Position numbers and translations under genes: made by a program | The notes under the pieces: generated by a model | Seen by the model: the letters and a program-made list of their open reading frames with translations, nothing else | The model's database searches: none | What the model was told of the DNA's origin: nothing | Source: Sphingomonas sp. NFR15 | GTDB taxonomy: Bacteria; Pseudomonadota; Alphaproteobacteria; Sphingomonadales; Sphingomonadaceae | Length of the DNA stretch: 64,000 bases | Assembly: GCF_900103265.1 (NCBI RefSeq) | Contig: NZ_FMWX01000001.1 | Location: 124,001-188,000, forward strand | Reading direction: 5' to 3' | Shown here: one piece after another, positions 41,377 to 50,646 of the stretch | How the letters are laid out: each line of letters starts with the position of its first letter | Position numbering within the stretch: position 1 is the first letter of the stretch

Positions 41377-41640
41377 ATGAAGCCCTATATCATTTCGCTT
41401 GCCGCAGGCCTTCTGGTTGGCGGTATCTACAGCCTCCTCGGCGTCAAATCTCCGGCACCACCGATGATCGCGTTGGTGGGCCTGCTCGGCATCCTGTTCG
41501 GTGAGCAGGTCGTGCCGATCGCACGGCGGATCATCGCCGGGCAGCCGGTGGTGGCGGCCGTCACGAGCGCATGCGCCGAACCGATGATGGGCCGCTTGCC
41601 GGGAGATCCAGCGGCGGCGCCGGGGAAGGCAGATGCATGA
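41377..41640 (+). CDS. XapX-domain (DUF1427) membrane protein
   Basis: 87-residue protein with two hydrophobic helices (YIISLAAGLLVGGIYSLLGV and APPMIALVGLLGILFGEQVV) in the XapX arrangement, including the KSPAPPMIALVGLLG core. The tail is Ala/Pro-rich. The function of the family is unknown; it is often next to hydrolases like those here. The stop overlaps the following ATG. Confidence 0.85.
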   Translation: MKPYIISLAAGLLVGGIYSLLGVKSPAPPMIALVGLLGILFGEQVVPIARRIIAGQPVVAAVTSACAEPMMGRLPGDPAAAPGKADA

Positions 41641-43574
41641 CGATCACGCGGCGCGACACCCTGCTCGGAGGCTCGGCCGTCCTGACGCTGGCGGCGATGC
41701 CGGCCAACGCTAGTCAACGGAGAACAGCCATGACCGACCTGATCCTCGTCAACGCCAAGGTGACGACGCTCGACCGCGAAAATCCCGAAGCACACGCCGT
41801 CGCGATCCGCGACGGCCGGTTCCTCGTGGTGGGTTCCGAGCAGGAAGTGCGCGCGGCGCTGCCGAAGGCACAGGTGATCGACGCGCACGGCCGCAGGATC
41901 ATACCGGGCCTGATCGACAGTCACATGCACATCATTCGCGGTGGACTGAACTACAACATGGAGCTTCGCTGGGACGGCGTGCCCAGCCTTGCCGACGCCA
42001 TGGCGATGCTCAAGCGACAGGTCGATAACACCCCCGCCCCGCAATGGGTCCGCGTCGTCGGCGGCTTCACCGAACACCAGTTCGTCGAGAAGCGGCTGCC
42101 GACGATCGCCGAACTGAATGCCGTCGCGCCCGATACGCCCGTTTTCATCCTCCATCTCTATGACCGCGCGCTGCTCAATGCCGCGGCACTCCGCGTCGTC
42201 GGCTACACGAAGGACACGCCCAACCCGCCCGGTGGCGAGATCGTGCGCGATGCGGCGGGTAACCCTACCGGGCTGCTGCTCGCCCACCCCAACGCAACCA
42301 TCCTCTATGCGACGCTTGCCAAGGGACCGAAGCTGCCGCCGGAATATCAGCTCAACTCGACGCGCCATTTCATGCGCGAGATGAACAGCCTGGGCGTCAC
42401 CGGCGTGATCGACGCGGGCGGGGGTTATCAGAATTACCCCGATGATTACGAGATCATCGAACAGCTCCACAAGGACGACCAGCTCACGCTGCGCATCAGC
42501 TACAACCTCTTCACGCAAAAGCCGAAGGAGGAGCTTGCCGACTTCCAGGGATGGGTGAAACAGGTCACGCCAGGGCAAGGCGACGACACGTACCGTCACA
42601 ACGGCGCGGGCGAGATGCTCGTCTATTCCGCCGCCGATTTCGAGGACTTCCGGGTCGAACGGCCCGATATGGCGCCGAGCATGGAAAGCGATCTGGAACC
42701 CGTTATCCGCTTGCTGGCCGAACATAAATGGCCCTGGCGGCTCCACGCGACCTACGACCAGACGATCGGCCGTGCGCTCGACGTCTACGAGAAGGTGGCG
42801 AAGGACATCCCCTTCACCGGGATCAACTGGTTCTTCGATCACTGCGAGACGATCAGCGACCGCAATATCGACCGTATCGCCGCACTTGGTGGCGGCATCG
42901 CGATCCAGCACCGCATGGCTTATCAGGGGGAATATTTCGTCGAACGCTATGGCGCCAAAACCGCCGAGCGGACGCCGCCAATCGCCAAGATGATGGCGGC
43001 GGGTCTGCCTGTCGGCGGGGGCACCGATGCGACTCGCGTGGCCAGCTACAATCCGTGGGTGTCACTCAATTGGCTGGTGACCGGCAAGACGGTCGGCGGG
43101 CTATCGCTGTACCCGGGCGTCAATCGCCTCAGCCGTGAAAAGGCGCTGCGCCTCTGGACCGTCGATAACACCTGGTTTTCGAGCGAGGTCGGCAAGAAGG
43201 GCCAGATCAAGGTCGGCCAGCTCGCAGATCTGGCGGTGCTATCGGGCGATTATTTTTCCGTGCCCGAAAGCGACATCCCGCACCTGCGTTCGGTCTTGAC
43301 CATCCTCGGCGGCAAGGTGGTGTCGGGCGAGGGCGATTACGCGCCCCTCGCCCCCGCGCTGCCCCCGCCGATGCCCGATTGGTCCCCGGTCGCGACCTTC
43401 GGCGGCTATCATCGTACACCCGAAGCGTCCGCCAAGCTGGCCAGCGCCTGCGGCTGCACGAGCGCCTGTTCGGTCCACGGCCACGACCATGCGGCAGCGC
43501 TCGGCGCGAATGTTCCGGTCAAGGACGTGCAGAGCTTCTGGGGTAGCTTCGGCTGCGGCTGCTGGGCCGTCTGA
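41637..43574 (+). CDS. YtcJ-like amidohydrolase with Tat signal, internal start and Cys-rich tail
   Basis: 645 residues from the ATG at 41637. Tat signal TRRDTLLGGSAVLTLAAMPANA; from Met32 (41730) the standard YtcJ start MTDLILVNAKVTTLDRENP follows. GGAGA at 41719-41723, six bases before that ATG, would support a cytosolic form. The metal-dependent hydrolase core shows GLIDSHMHIIRGG, INWFFDHCETISDR, and GGGTDATRVASYNPW. The C-terminal 60 residues hold two cysteine clusters, SACGCTSACSVHGHDH and FGCGCWAV, perhaps a metal site or a disulfide-stabilised tail. It overlaps XapX by four bases. Confidence 0.87.
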   Translation: MTITRRDTLLGGSAVLTLAAMPANASQRRTAMTDLILVNAKVTTLDRENPEAHAVAIRDGRFLVVGSEQEVRAALPKAQVIDAHGRRIIPGLIDSHMHIIRGGLNYNMELRWDGVPSLADAMAMLKRQVDNTPAPQWVRVVGGFTEHQFVEKRLPTIAELNAVAPDTPVFILHLYDRALLNAAALRVVGYTKDTPNPPGGEIVRDAAGNPTGLLLAHPNATILYATLAKGPKLPPEYQLNSTRHFMREMNSLGVTGVIDAGGGYQNYPDDYEIIEQLHKDDQLTLRISYNLFTQKPKEELADFQGWVKQVTPGQGDDTYRHNGAGEMLVYSAADFEDFRVERPDMAPSMESDLEPVIRLLAEHKWPWRLHATYDQTIGRALDVYEKVAKDIPFTGINWFFDHCETISDRNIDRIAALGGGIAIQHRMAYQGEYFVERYGAKTAERTPPIAKMMAAGLPVGGGTDATRVASYNPWVSLNWLVTGKTVGGLSLYPGVNRLSREKALRLWTVDNTWFSSEVGKKGQIKVGQLADLAVLSGDYFSVPESDIPHLRSVLTILGGKVVSGEGDYAPLAPALPPPMPDWSPVATFGGYHRTPEASAKLASACGCTSACSVHGHDHAAALGANVPVKDVQSFWGSFGCGCWAV

Positions 43575-43602
43575 CATTCCCTCGAACAGAAAAGGCAATC
43601 CG

Positions 43603-44502
43603 ATGAAGATCAAGCTCTGCCTGCTCGTCGCGACCGCACTGCTAACAAATGCGAGCGTCATCCCCGCTGCCACCGCGCAACAGGCCGCCGCCACCGACTA
43701 CGCCGTCGGCCCGCAATATGACACGACCCATGTCTACGTTCCCCAGGAGCAATACGACGCCTTCATGCAGAGCTTCGTCGCGACCTTCGGCGGCAAGCTG
43801 AGCGCGCAGGGCCAGTTCCAGGTTACGCCGACCCCAAGCAAGACCAAGTCGCAGCTCGCACTGACCCCCGCCGGCACCGTTTCGGGTTTCGGCTTCCTGA
43901 CACCGATCCCCTACCCCTTCGGGCACGAGCGCAACGGTTATCTCGTCACCGACATCGACGCGGCCGTCGCCTCGGCGGTGAAGAACGGCGCCGTGCGGCT
44001 GATTACAACCTTTCCAGATCCGATCGGCCGCGATGTCGTCGTGCAATGGCCCGGCGGGGTGAGCATGCAACTCTACTGGCACACTGCCAAACCGAACTAC
44101 ACGCCACTTGCCACGGTGCCGGAAAACCGGGTTTACCTGACCGCCGACGCCGCACCGGCTTTCCTGAAGAGCTGGCGCGGCTATGCCCACGCGAAGACGC
44201 TCGACGACAAGACGGCGGACGGCGCGGACATCGGCCAACCCGGCAAGAGCTATCGCCGCGTGCGGCTCACCTCGGGCTATGGCGACATGCTGGTGATCGT
44301 ATCGGATGGTCAATTGCCTTGGCCATATGGCCATGAGATCACCGGTTATGCCGTTCCGAATTTGCAAGCGACACTGGTGAAGGCGACTGCCGCCGGTGTC
44401 GAGACGCTGGTCGCGCCGCATGTGGCGGGTGACCGGCAATCGGCAATGGTTCGTTTTCCCGGCGGGTACATCGCCGAGATCCATTCGCCCGTCACGCAGT
44501 GA
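43603..44502 (+). CDS. Exported VOC (glyoxalase-fold) protein
   Basis: 299-residue protein with a Sec signal peptide (cleavage near AATAQ) and two VOC half-domains: TTHVYVPQEQYDAFMQSFVA...GFGFLTPIPYPFGHERNGYL and AYAVPNLQATL-like GYAVPNLQATLVKATAAGVE...MVRFPGGYIAEIHSP. VOC enzymes are metal-dependent dioxygenases, isomerases or resistance proteins; a periplasmic one is unusual. The stop overlaps the DoxX gene. Confidence 0.82.
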   Translation: MKIKLCLLVATALLTNASVIPAATAQQAAATDYAVGPQYDTTHVYVPQEQYDAFMQSFVATFGGKLSAQGQFQVTPTPSKTKSQLALTPAGTVSGFGFLTPIPYPFGHERNGYLVTDIDAAVASAVKNGAVRLITTFPDPIGRDVVVQWPGGVSMQLYWHTAKPNYTPLATVPENRVYLTADAAPAFLKSWRGYAHAKTLDDKTADGADIGQPGKSYRRVRLTSGYGDMLVIVSDGQLPWPYGHEITGYAVPNLQATLVKATAAGVETLVAPHVAGDRQSAMVRFPGGYIAEIHSPVTQ

Positions 44503-44948
44503 CGATGAGACCACAAAGCGATCCCCGCTTCGTGGATGCGATCCTCGACTGGCGCTGGACGGGGTTCGTCGCTCGTCTGGCGCTGGTCGGCGCCTATCTG
44601 CTGGGCGGGATCGTGAAGGCGAGCGACTGGCCTGCGGCGGTCGCGGAGCAGGCGCATTTCGGGATGCAGCCTGCCCCCGTCTTCGCGGCTCTGACCATCC
44701 TGGTCGAAATCGTCGGTCCAGTCTTGATCCTATGGGGACGGTTCGTGTGGCTCGGTGCAGGGATGCTTGGCGTGTTCACACTGCTCGCCGCGATTACCGC
44801 CAATGCCTTCTGGGCAATGCCGGCGGGGCAAGCGCGCTTCATGGCGACCAACGCGTTCTTCGAGCATCTTGGGCTGATCGGCGGGTTCGTGCTGGCGGCC
44901 ATCGTCGCCGAATTGGACCAGCGCGCCAAAGACGCTCGCCGTGGCTAA
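44499..44948 (+). CDS. DoxX-family membrane protein
   Basis: 149 residues, four predicted helices (VARLALVGAYLLGGIVKA, FAALTILVEIVGPVLILWG, AGMLGVFTLLAAITANAFWA, HLGLIGGFVLAAIVAEL). DoxX/DoxD-like proteins are linked to quinone and thiol redox. The start is either the GTG at 44499 overlapping the VOC stop or the ATG at 44505. Its end overlaps the porin GTG start by eight bases. Confidence 0.83.
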   Translation: MTMRPQSDPRFVDAILDWRWTGFVARLALVGAYLLGGIVKASDWPAAVAEQAHFGMQPAPVFAALTILVEIVGPVLILWGRFVWLGAGMLGVFTLLAAITANAFWAMPAGQARFMATNAFFEHLGLIGGFVLAAIVAELDQRAKDARRG

Positions 44949-46395
44949 GCTCGCGAAGCTTGCGATCACGGTGGTTGCTGCGGCCTGCCTGACCAAGCAG
45001 GTCTCAGCGCAAACCGCGACGGCCGGCACTCAACCACCGACCGCAACGGAAGCGTGGCAGGCACCCACGCTGACGATCACCCGGTATGACGAGCATTACG
45101 ACCAGCTTGCCAGTTCCGCCGCACGCACGGATCACTGGACGGAACCGTTCAAATATATCCCGGTCGGAGATGATGCCTATCTGACCACCGGAATCGAACT
45201 GCGTGCGCGTAACGAGACCTATCACAACAATCTGTGGGGAGGCGGTGACGCGCCCGACGACAGCTATCTGTGGTTGCGCGCAATGCCCTATGCCGATCTC
45301 CATATCGGCACAGGCGCGCTCGGCGCGCGCGCTTTCGTCCAGCCGATCCTGGCATATGCCGTCGGCGTCGCGCCGTCCGCCGGCCCCGTCGATCAGACGC
45401 GCACCGATGTGCTGCAGGGGTTCGTCGACCTTCGCCTTGGTGCTCAGACGAACGCGATCGATGGCGCTGGCGTGACGCTGCGTGCAGGCCGGCAAATGCT
45501 GTCGCTCGGCACCGAGCGATTGGTGGGCACACGCTACGGCCCGAACGTGCCGCTGGCGTTCGATGGTTTGCGCGGGCTCGTTTCCCTGAAAGGGGCGACC
45601 ATAACCCTGCTGGCGGTCCGCCCAGTAACGCCGGGCCCCGGCACGTTCGACGACACCCGCTCCCGCACCAAGTCGCTATGGGGCGTTTATGCGACGATCC
45701 CTGCGATCGGCCTTGCGTCCGGCATCGACGTTTATTGGCTCGGCTATCGCAACACCGCAGCCCGATACGGCGGCGTCAATGGCGCCGAGCAGCGCGACAG
45801 CTTTGGCGCGCGACTGTTCGGTGCATCGGCCGGGTGGCACTGGAACGTCGAAGGCGTCTACCAATCGGGCCGATTTGCCGATGAGCCTATCTCAGCTTGG
45901 ACGATCGGCACCGAGGCTGGCCACAGTTTTGCCGACGTACCGTTGAAGCCCGACGCGGTTCTGCGCGTCAACATCGTCTCCGGCGATCGCGACCGCGACG
46001 ATAAGAGATTGAACACGTTCAACGCGCTGTTCCCGAAGGGCAAATATTTCGGCGAGCTTTCGCCGGTCGGACCCTACAACATCATCAGCGTCAATCCGCG
46101 CGTCGCGGTGGCGCTGGCCAGCAGCGTGTCGGCGAGTATCGCCGGTATGGCCTATTGGCGCTATTCGCGCGCCGACGGCGTGTACGACATCCCCGGCAAT
46201 TTGATCCGTGCGGCGGGCAGCGCAACCGCACGATTCATCGGCAAAGAGGCTGAGGCCACTCTGGCATGGCAGGCAACGCCCGAACTTGAACTCTCGACCT
46301 CGCTCTCCGCCTTCGCGCCCGGCGGCTTCATCCGTCAGACGGGGTCCGCGAAGACGATCACGATGCTGGGTCTCGAGACCAATTTTCGCTTCTGA
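44941..46395 (+). CDS. Outer-membrane porin of the alginate-export (AlgE-like) family
   Basis: 484 residues with a signal peptide (cleavage near VSAQ) and a beta-barrel pattern throughout. It has the family segments LTTGIELRARNETYHNNLWG, DDSYLWLRAMPYADLHIG, LRAGRQMLSLGTERLVGTR, and a terminal aromatic residue (ETNFRF). GTG start coupled to DoxX. It probably admits the substrate of the pathway rather than exporting alginate, as no alginate genes are present. Confidence 0.85.
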   Translation: MAKLAKLAITVVAAACLTKQVSAQTATAGTQPPTATEAWQAPTLTITRYDEHYDQLASSAARTDHWTEPFKYIPVGDDAYLTTGIELRARNETYHNNLWGGGDAPDDSYLWLRAMPYADLHIGTGALGARAFVQPILAYAVGVAPSAGPVDQTRTDVLQGFVDLRLGAQTNAIDGAGVTLRAGRQMLSLGTERLVGTRYGPNVPLAFDGLRGLVSLKGATITLLAVRPVTPGPGTFDDTRSRTKSLWGVYATIPAIGLASGIDVYWLGYRNTAARYGGVNGAEQRDSFGARLFGASAGWHWNVEGVYQSGRFADEPISAWTIGTEAGHSFADVPLKPDAVLRVNIVSGDRDRDDKRLNTFNALFPKGKYFGELSPVGPYNIISVNPRVAVALASSVSASIAGMAYWRYSRADGVYDIPGNLIRAAGSATARFIGKEAEATLAWQATPELELSTSLSAFAPGGFIRQTGSAKTITMLGLETNFRF

Positions 46396-46410
46396 AGAGG
46401 ATCACGTCGC

Positions 46411-47118
46411 ATGTCAGCATCCCCATCCCGCCCGTCCGTTTCCGACCCGCGCGTGCCGCTGCTGCTCCTGCTCTCGGCTACGACCGGGCTCGTCGATGCC
46501 GCCAGCGTTTTGGGCTTGGGGAAGGTGTTTACGGCCAACATGACCGGCAACGTCGTTTTTCTCGGCTTTGCCGCCGCCGGCGCGCCGGGGTTCAAGGTCA
46601 TGCCCTTTGTCGCGTCGATCATCAGCTTCATGATTGGCGCTACGATCGCCGGGCGTGCCGGCAAGGCCCATGTCGGCAAGACCGAACGGCGCTGGTTGCT
46701 CACCGCAGCGGCGGCCGAAGCGGCGCTGCTATGGGCCGCCGCCGGTGTCGCGATCGGCTTCGACGTGGCGACGCAGACGCCGGAGGTGCGGCTGTTTGCC
46801 ATCATCGCTCTCACCGGCCTTGCGATGGGCTTTCGCAACGCCACCATCCGTCAGCTCAAGGTGGCCGACCTTACCACCACCGTCCTGACGCTGACGCTCA
46901 CCGGCCTGGGCGCGGATTCCAGCGCGGCGGGTGGCAGCAACCCCAATTGGCCAAGACGGATCGGGGCGGTCGTGGCGATCTTCGTCGGCGCGGCGATCGG
47001 GGCATGGCTCATGCTCCACGTCGGGATCGCCTCGCCGTTGGCGCTTGCCGGCGCGCTGGTTCTGTTCGGTACGATGGCGTGCTCGCTGCATCCGGCGTCC
47101 GCGAAGCTGGTGTCGTGA
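46411..47118 (+). CDS. YoaK/DUF1275 family membrane protein
   Basis: 235 residues with about six hydrophobic helices. It begins with the family hallmark ATTGLVDAASVLGLGKVFTA and NMTGNVVFLGFA, and contains GFRNATIRQLKVADLTTTVL. Function unknown; possibly a transporter. It follows the porin by 15 bases in the same operon. Confidence 0.87.
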   Translation: MSASPSRPSVSDPRVPLLLLLSATTGLVDAASVLGLGKVFTANMTGNVVFLGFAAAGAPGFKVMPFVASIISFMIGATIAGRAGKAHVGKTERRWLLTAAAAEAALLWAAAGVAIGFDVATQTPEVRLFAIIALTGLAMGFRNATIRQLKVADLTTTVLTLTLTGLGADSSAAGGSNPNWPRRIGAVVAIFVGAAIGAWLMLHVGIASPLALAGALVLFGTMACSLHPASAKLVS

Positions 47119-47279
47119 GGACGGGCGCTGCATCCGTTGGCATCCGTGTCGCTTCGACGCCCCCCGCCCCCGCCCGCGCGCCCGCGACCGAACAACCACA
47201 AACTCTCGCACGCCTATGCGGCAGGCGCGCAGGCGTCGGTTTCACAAGCGCGCGCACCGTTTTCTGAAAGGATCTGATC

Positions 47280-47861
47280 ATGCGTCTCCCACCGATCGCC
47301 CCCGACGAGCTGAGCGATGCCCAGCGCCCGCTGTTCGACGCGATGACGGCAGGCGTCTCCGCAAAGTTCGGCGGCTTTACGACCACGCGGGCTGACGGCG
47401 CGCTGCTCGGCCCGTGGAACGCATGGCTCCACGACCCCGAAGTCGGCACGGCGTTCTGGACCGTCACGCAGGCGCTCACGAAGGCGCAGCGCATCCCCGA
47501 CCCGGCCCGTCAGGTCGCGATTCTGGTCACAGGCGCCCATTTCGGCGCCGCCTTCGAGCTCTACGCGCATGGCGCCGTGGCGAAGCAAAAGGACGGAATG
47601 AGCGATCGGCGGATCGCCACCCTTGCCGCAGGCGAGCGGCCCGAGGATCTGGACGAGCAGGAAGCGGCCGCATTCGACATCGCCAAGGCTTTGCTGAAAG
47701 GCGGTCCGCTCCCCACCGCTCTCTATGAACGGGGCATCGCGCTGTTCGGTCAAGCGGGCGCCAACGAACTGATCTGGCTTGTCGGCCATTACTGCTTCGT
47801 ATCGGTGACGCTCAACGGCTTCGACATCGCCGTCCCGACCGACGGCGCCAATGCTGGCTGA
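47280..47861 (+). CDS. Carboxymuconolactone decarboxylase-like (AhpD fold) protein
   Basis: 193-residue helical protein with the CMD pattern LGPWNAWLHDPEVGTAFWTV and ARQVAILVTGAHFGAAFELYAH. The AhpD CxxC is not present, so a thiol-reductase role is unlikely. Similar proteins accompany aromatic catabolism genes. The 161-base gap before it shows no gene. Confidence 0.84.
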   Translation: MRLPPIAPDELSDAQRPLFDAMTAGVSAKFGGFTTTRADGALLGPWNAWLHDPEVGTAFWTVTQALTKAQRIPDPARQVAILVTGAHFGAAFELYAHGAVAKQKDGMSDRRIATLAAGERPEDLDEQEAAAFDIAKALLKGGPLPTALYERGIALFGQAGANELIWLVGHYCFVSVTLNGFDIAVPTDGANAG

Positions 47862-47951
47862 AGCGTGATCCGAAAGCGTTTTTCCCCGGCGCATCTCTCA
47901 ACAAGGCTCGATGCCCGAGCCGGGCAACACCGTTCAACCAAGGAGACGACC

Positions 47952-48674
47952 ATGGCCACGACAATCGAAAAAGACCTTCCGACGATAGTGCTCGTTCACG
48001 GCGCCTGGGCCGATGGGTCGAGCTGGAGCCGGGTCATCCGGCTACTCCAGCAAAAGGGCTTTCCGGTACGCGCCGTACAATTGCCACTGACCGGACTGGG
48101 CGACGATTCCACGACAACGCGCCGCGCGCTCGCGGATATTGTCGGCCCGATCGTCCTGGTCGGACATAGCTGGGGCGGTAGCGTCATCACGGAAGTGGGA
48201 TCGGACGCCGATTTCGATGTCAAGGCTCTGGTCTACATCGCCGCCTTCGCGAACGATTCCGGCCAATCCGGCAGCGACCTGCTGGCGCCGTATCCCACGC
48301 CGGGCGTGATGAGCGCGATCCGGCCGTATGGCGAAGGCTTCCTGTTGATAACCGACGCGGGGATGGCGGACGTCATCGCGCACGATTTGCCCGCCACGGA
48401 AACCAAGGCCCTGGCCGCGATACAGCGACCGCTTGCCACATCCAGCTTCGGCGACCGCGTCAGCACGCCGGCGTGGCGCTCGCTGCCATCGTGGTATGTC
48501 GTGGCGCAGGATGATCGTGCCATCAGCCCGCAGATGCAGCGTGATTTCGCCACGCGCATGGGCGCGCAGATCACGGAGCTGGCGTCGAGCCACATGGTAG
48601 TGTTGTCGCACCCCGAAGAGGTGACGGATGTGATCCTGGCGGCTGTTTCGGCGTCCGCGAAAGACGCGGCATAG
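47952..48674 (+). CDS. Alpha/beta hydrolase (esterase-like)
   Basis: 240 residues: IVLVHGAWADGSSWSRVI (oxyanion), nucleophile GHSWGGSVI, DDRAISP aspartate region and SSHMVVLSHPEEV histidine. This pattern (HGAWADGSSW, GHSWGG) is typical of small cytosolic esterases of the salicylate-esterase/MES-like group. AGGAG precedes the ATG. Last gene of the left operon. Confidence 0.86.
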   Translation: MATTIEKDLPTIVLVHGAWADGSSWSRVIRLLQQKGFPVRAVQLPLTGLGDDSTTTRRALADIVGPIVLVGHSWGGSVITEVGSDADFDVKALVYIAAFANDSGQSGSDLLAPYPTPGVMSAIRPYGEGFLLITDAGMADVIAHDLPATETKALAAIQRPLATSSFGDRVSTPAWRSLPSWYVVAQDDRAISPQMQRDFATRMGAQITELASSHMVVLSHPEEVTDVILAAVSASAKDAA

Positions 48675-48682
48675 CTTGGGCT

Positions 48683-48710
48683 CGGGTGATCGGATTGATC
48701 CGATCACCCG
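48683..48710. terminator. Hairpin between the two convergent operons
   Basis: A perfect 13-bp stem, CGGGTGATCGGAT / ATCCGATCACCCG, with a two-base centre, nine bases after the left operon's last stop. No T-tract; it likely stops transcription from both sides. Confidence 0.65.
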
Positions 48711-48805
48711 TAACAGGCGCTTGGCGCAGCCCCTCGGTATCATCCGCTGCGGTAACCTTGCCGTCGTCCGGTCACCGCTCGAGACGAGGCCGGGCGCTCA
48801 GCGCA

Positions 48806-49672
48806 TCACACTCCCGTCCAGCCGTCCAGAAAGTCGAGGAGGAGCGCGTTCACGGCTTCGGGCCGTTCTTCATGTGGCAAATGGCCACACCGCGGGATCG
48901 GTACGGCGCGGAGGGTATCCGCCATCTCCGCCCAGACCTTGGGCATATCGAACATCTCACCCACGGCGCCGAAGTTTTCGCCCCACAGCGCGAGGGTCGG
49001 GCAGGCGATCTTGACGTCCGCATCCGCCGCATCCTGCGCCAGATCTTCGGCATTGGCGCGGTAGTCGGCCATCGCGCCTCGAACCGCACCGGGCGCGCGA
49101 TACGCACGAACGTATGTGTCGAACGCATCGCCGGTGATCGCCGCTGGGTCATAGGTCCAGTCGGAAAAGAACCAACGCAGCCACGGCTCCTCCTTGCCCG
49201 CTATCAGCGTTTCGGGGAGGTCGGGGACCAGATGAAAGAGGAAGAACCAATAGGCTTTGGCGATGCGCGCATCGAGATCGCGCGCGACGATGCGGGTGGG
49301 GACATTGTCCATCACCACCAACCGATCGACCCGGTCCGGAAAGTCCTTGGCGAAGCGCGTCGCGACACGCGCGCCCCGATCGTGCCCGACGAGCGCGATT
49401 TTGTCGATTGCGAGGAGATCGAGCAGCGCGGCAAGATCCGCCGCCATCGTGCGCTTGTCATAACCGGATGCAGGCTTATCGGTCTCGCCATACCCACGCA
49501 GGTCGGGCGCGATGATGCGATAAAGCTCGCCGAGAACCGGCACTTGATGCCGCCAGGCATAGTTGGTTTCCGGGAAACCGTGCAGGAGAACCACCGGAGC
49601 GCCGCTGCCCGCATCGATGTAATTCTGACGGATGCCGTTGGCGCGCGCGGTGTGGTTGGCGATCTGTATCAT
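48806..49672 (-). CDS. Alpha/beta hydrolase, haloacetate dehalogenase-like
   Basis: 288 residues with VVLLHGFPETNYAWRHQVPV, the elbow GHDRGARVATRFA in which the nucleophile is aspartate (as in haloalkane/haloacetate dehalogenases and epoxide hydrolases), and the C-terminal CGHLPHEERPE histidine. The sequence around the cap (WRWFFSDWTYDP) resembles fluoroacetate dehalogenases, but the substrate is unproven. Its ATG overlaps the metallo-hydrolase stop; last gene of the right operon. Confidence 0.86.
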   Translation of the reverse strand: MIQIANHTARANGIRQNYIDAGSGAPVVLLHGFPETNYAWRHQVPVLGELYRIIAPDLRGYGETDKPASGYDKRTMAADLAALLDLLAIDKIALVGHDRGARVATRFAKDFPDRVDRLVVMDNVPTRIVARDLDARIAKAYWFFLFHLVPDLPETLIAGKEEPWLRWFFSDWTYDPAAITGDAFDTYVRAYRAPGAVRGAMADYRANAEDLAQDAADADVKIACPTLALWGENFGAVGEMFDMPKVWAEMADTLRAVPIPRCGHLPHEERPEAVNALLLDFLDGWTGV

Positions 49673-50646
49673 GGCATGATCCGGTTCAGGGTGTAGTTGG
49701 CAGGCACCCAACGATAATGGCCATTGTCTGCGACGACATGGCCGATGCCGGGAAACGAGATGTGCGCGCCCGCCACCCACCAATGCTCCGCGCTTGCCCG
49801 TGCGAGGATAGCCTGGCGTGTCGCCACCGCCATGTCCGCATTCCAGTCATAGCGAATGGCGATGTTCGGGTCGGCGAACTGGACGGGCTGCATGTGGACG
49901 GTATCGCCCCAGAACAGCAGCGACTGACCTTCGTCCTGCAGCAGATAGAAGGTGTGGCCGGGCGTGTGGCCGGGCGCGGCGATAGGAGTAAGTCCCGGTA
50001 ACAATGGCGCCCCGCCTTCGAAAGGCTTGAAGCGCCCTGCGGCGATATAGGGCGCCACGACCTGCTGGATCGCAGGAAAGAACGGTTTGAGAAGATCATC
50101 GACGTTGGCCTGATTGGCATCGTTCAGCCAGAAATCGGCGTCACGCTTCGAGACGTGGACGATCGCCTTGGCAAACACCGGCTTACCATCCAGCAGCAAC
50201 CCGCCCGCATGATCCTCGTGCAGGTGCGTGATGAAGATGTCGTCGATCTGATCGGGCGTGTAGCCTGCGGCTCGGATCGCCGACACCAAACCACCGCCCT
50301 CCTTCCCGTAGAGATTGCCGGCTCCCGTATCGATCAACACAAGCCGATCTCCCGTGTTCACCAGAAAGGCGTTGATCATACCTTCGAACGCCGGCGGCAG
50401 GTATTGCGCTGCGAGCAGCGCATCGACCTCGCCCGGCTTCGCGTTCACCGCCACCTTGTCCGATGGGAAGGGGTGCGTGCCATCGAGCAGCGCCGTGACC
50501 TCGAAGCGACCGACATGCATCCGGTAATAGCCCGGCGCCTGCCCTCCCACCGGCCTCGCCGCAGCGATGGCCGGTTGTAGTGACGTACCCATCGAAAGCA
50601 CGCCAATCAGCACCGACGCCAGCATGGCACGCCACCGCACGCTCAC
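49669..50646 (-). CDS. Exported MBL-fold metallo-hydrolase
   Basis: 325 residues: a signal sequence (MLASVLIGVLSMGTSLQPAIA region), zinc motif THLHEDHAGG, later metal ligands in APGHTPGHT and WGDTVHMQ, and AGAHISFPGIGH. It resembles lactonase/hydrolase-type MBL proteins rather than a beta-lactamase. The GTG at 50646 overlaps the stop of the tiny upstream reading frame (GTGA), which favours this start; the ATG at 50625 is an alternative. Confidence 0.84.
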   Translation of the reverse strand: MSVRWRAMLASVLIGVLSMGTSLQPAIAAARPVGGQAPGYYRMHVGRFEVTALLDGTHPFPSDKVAVNAKPGEVDALLAAQYLPPAFEGMINAFLVNTGDRLVLIDTGAGNLYGKEGGGLVSAIRAAGYTPDQIDDIFITHLHEDHAGGLLLDGKPVFAKAIVHVSKRDADFWLNDANQANVDDLLKPFFPAIQQVVAPYIAAGRFKPFEGGAPLLPGLTPIAAPGHTPGHTFYLLQDEGQSLLFWGDTVHMQPVQFADPNIAIRYDWNADMAVATRQAILARASAEHWWVAGAHISFPGIGHVVADNGHYRWVPANYTLNRIMP

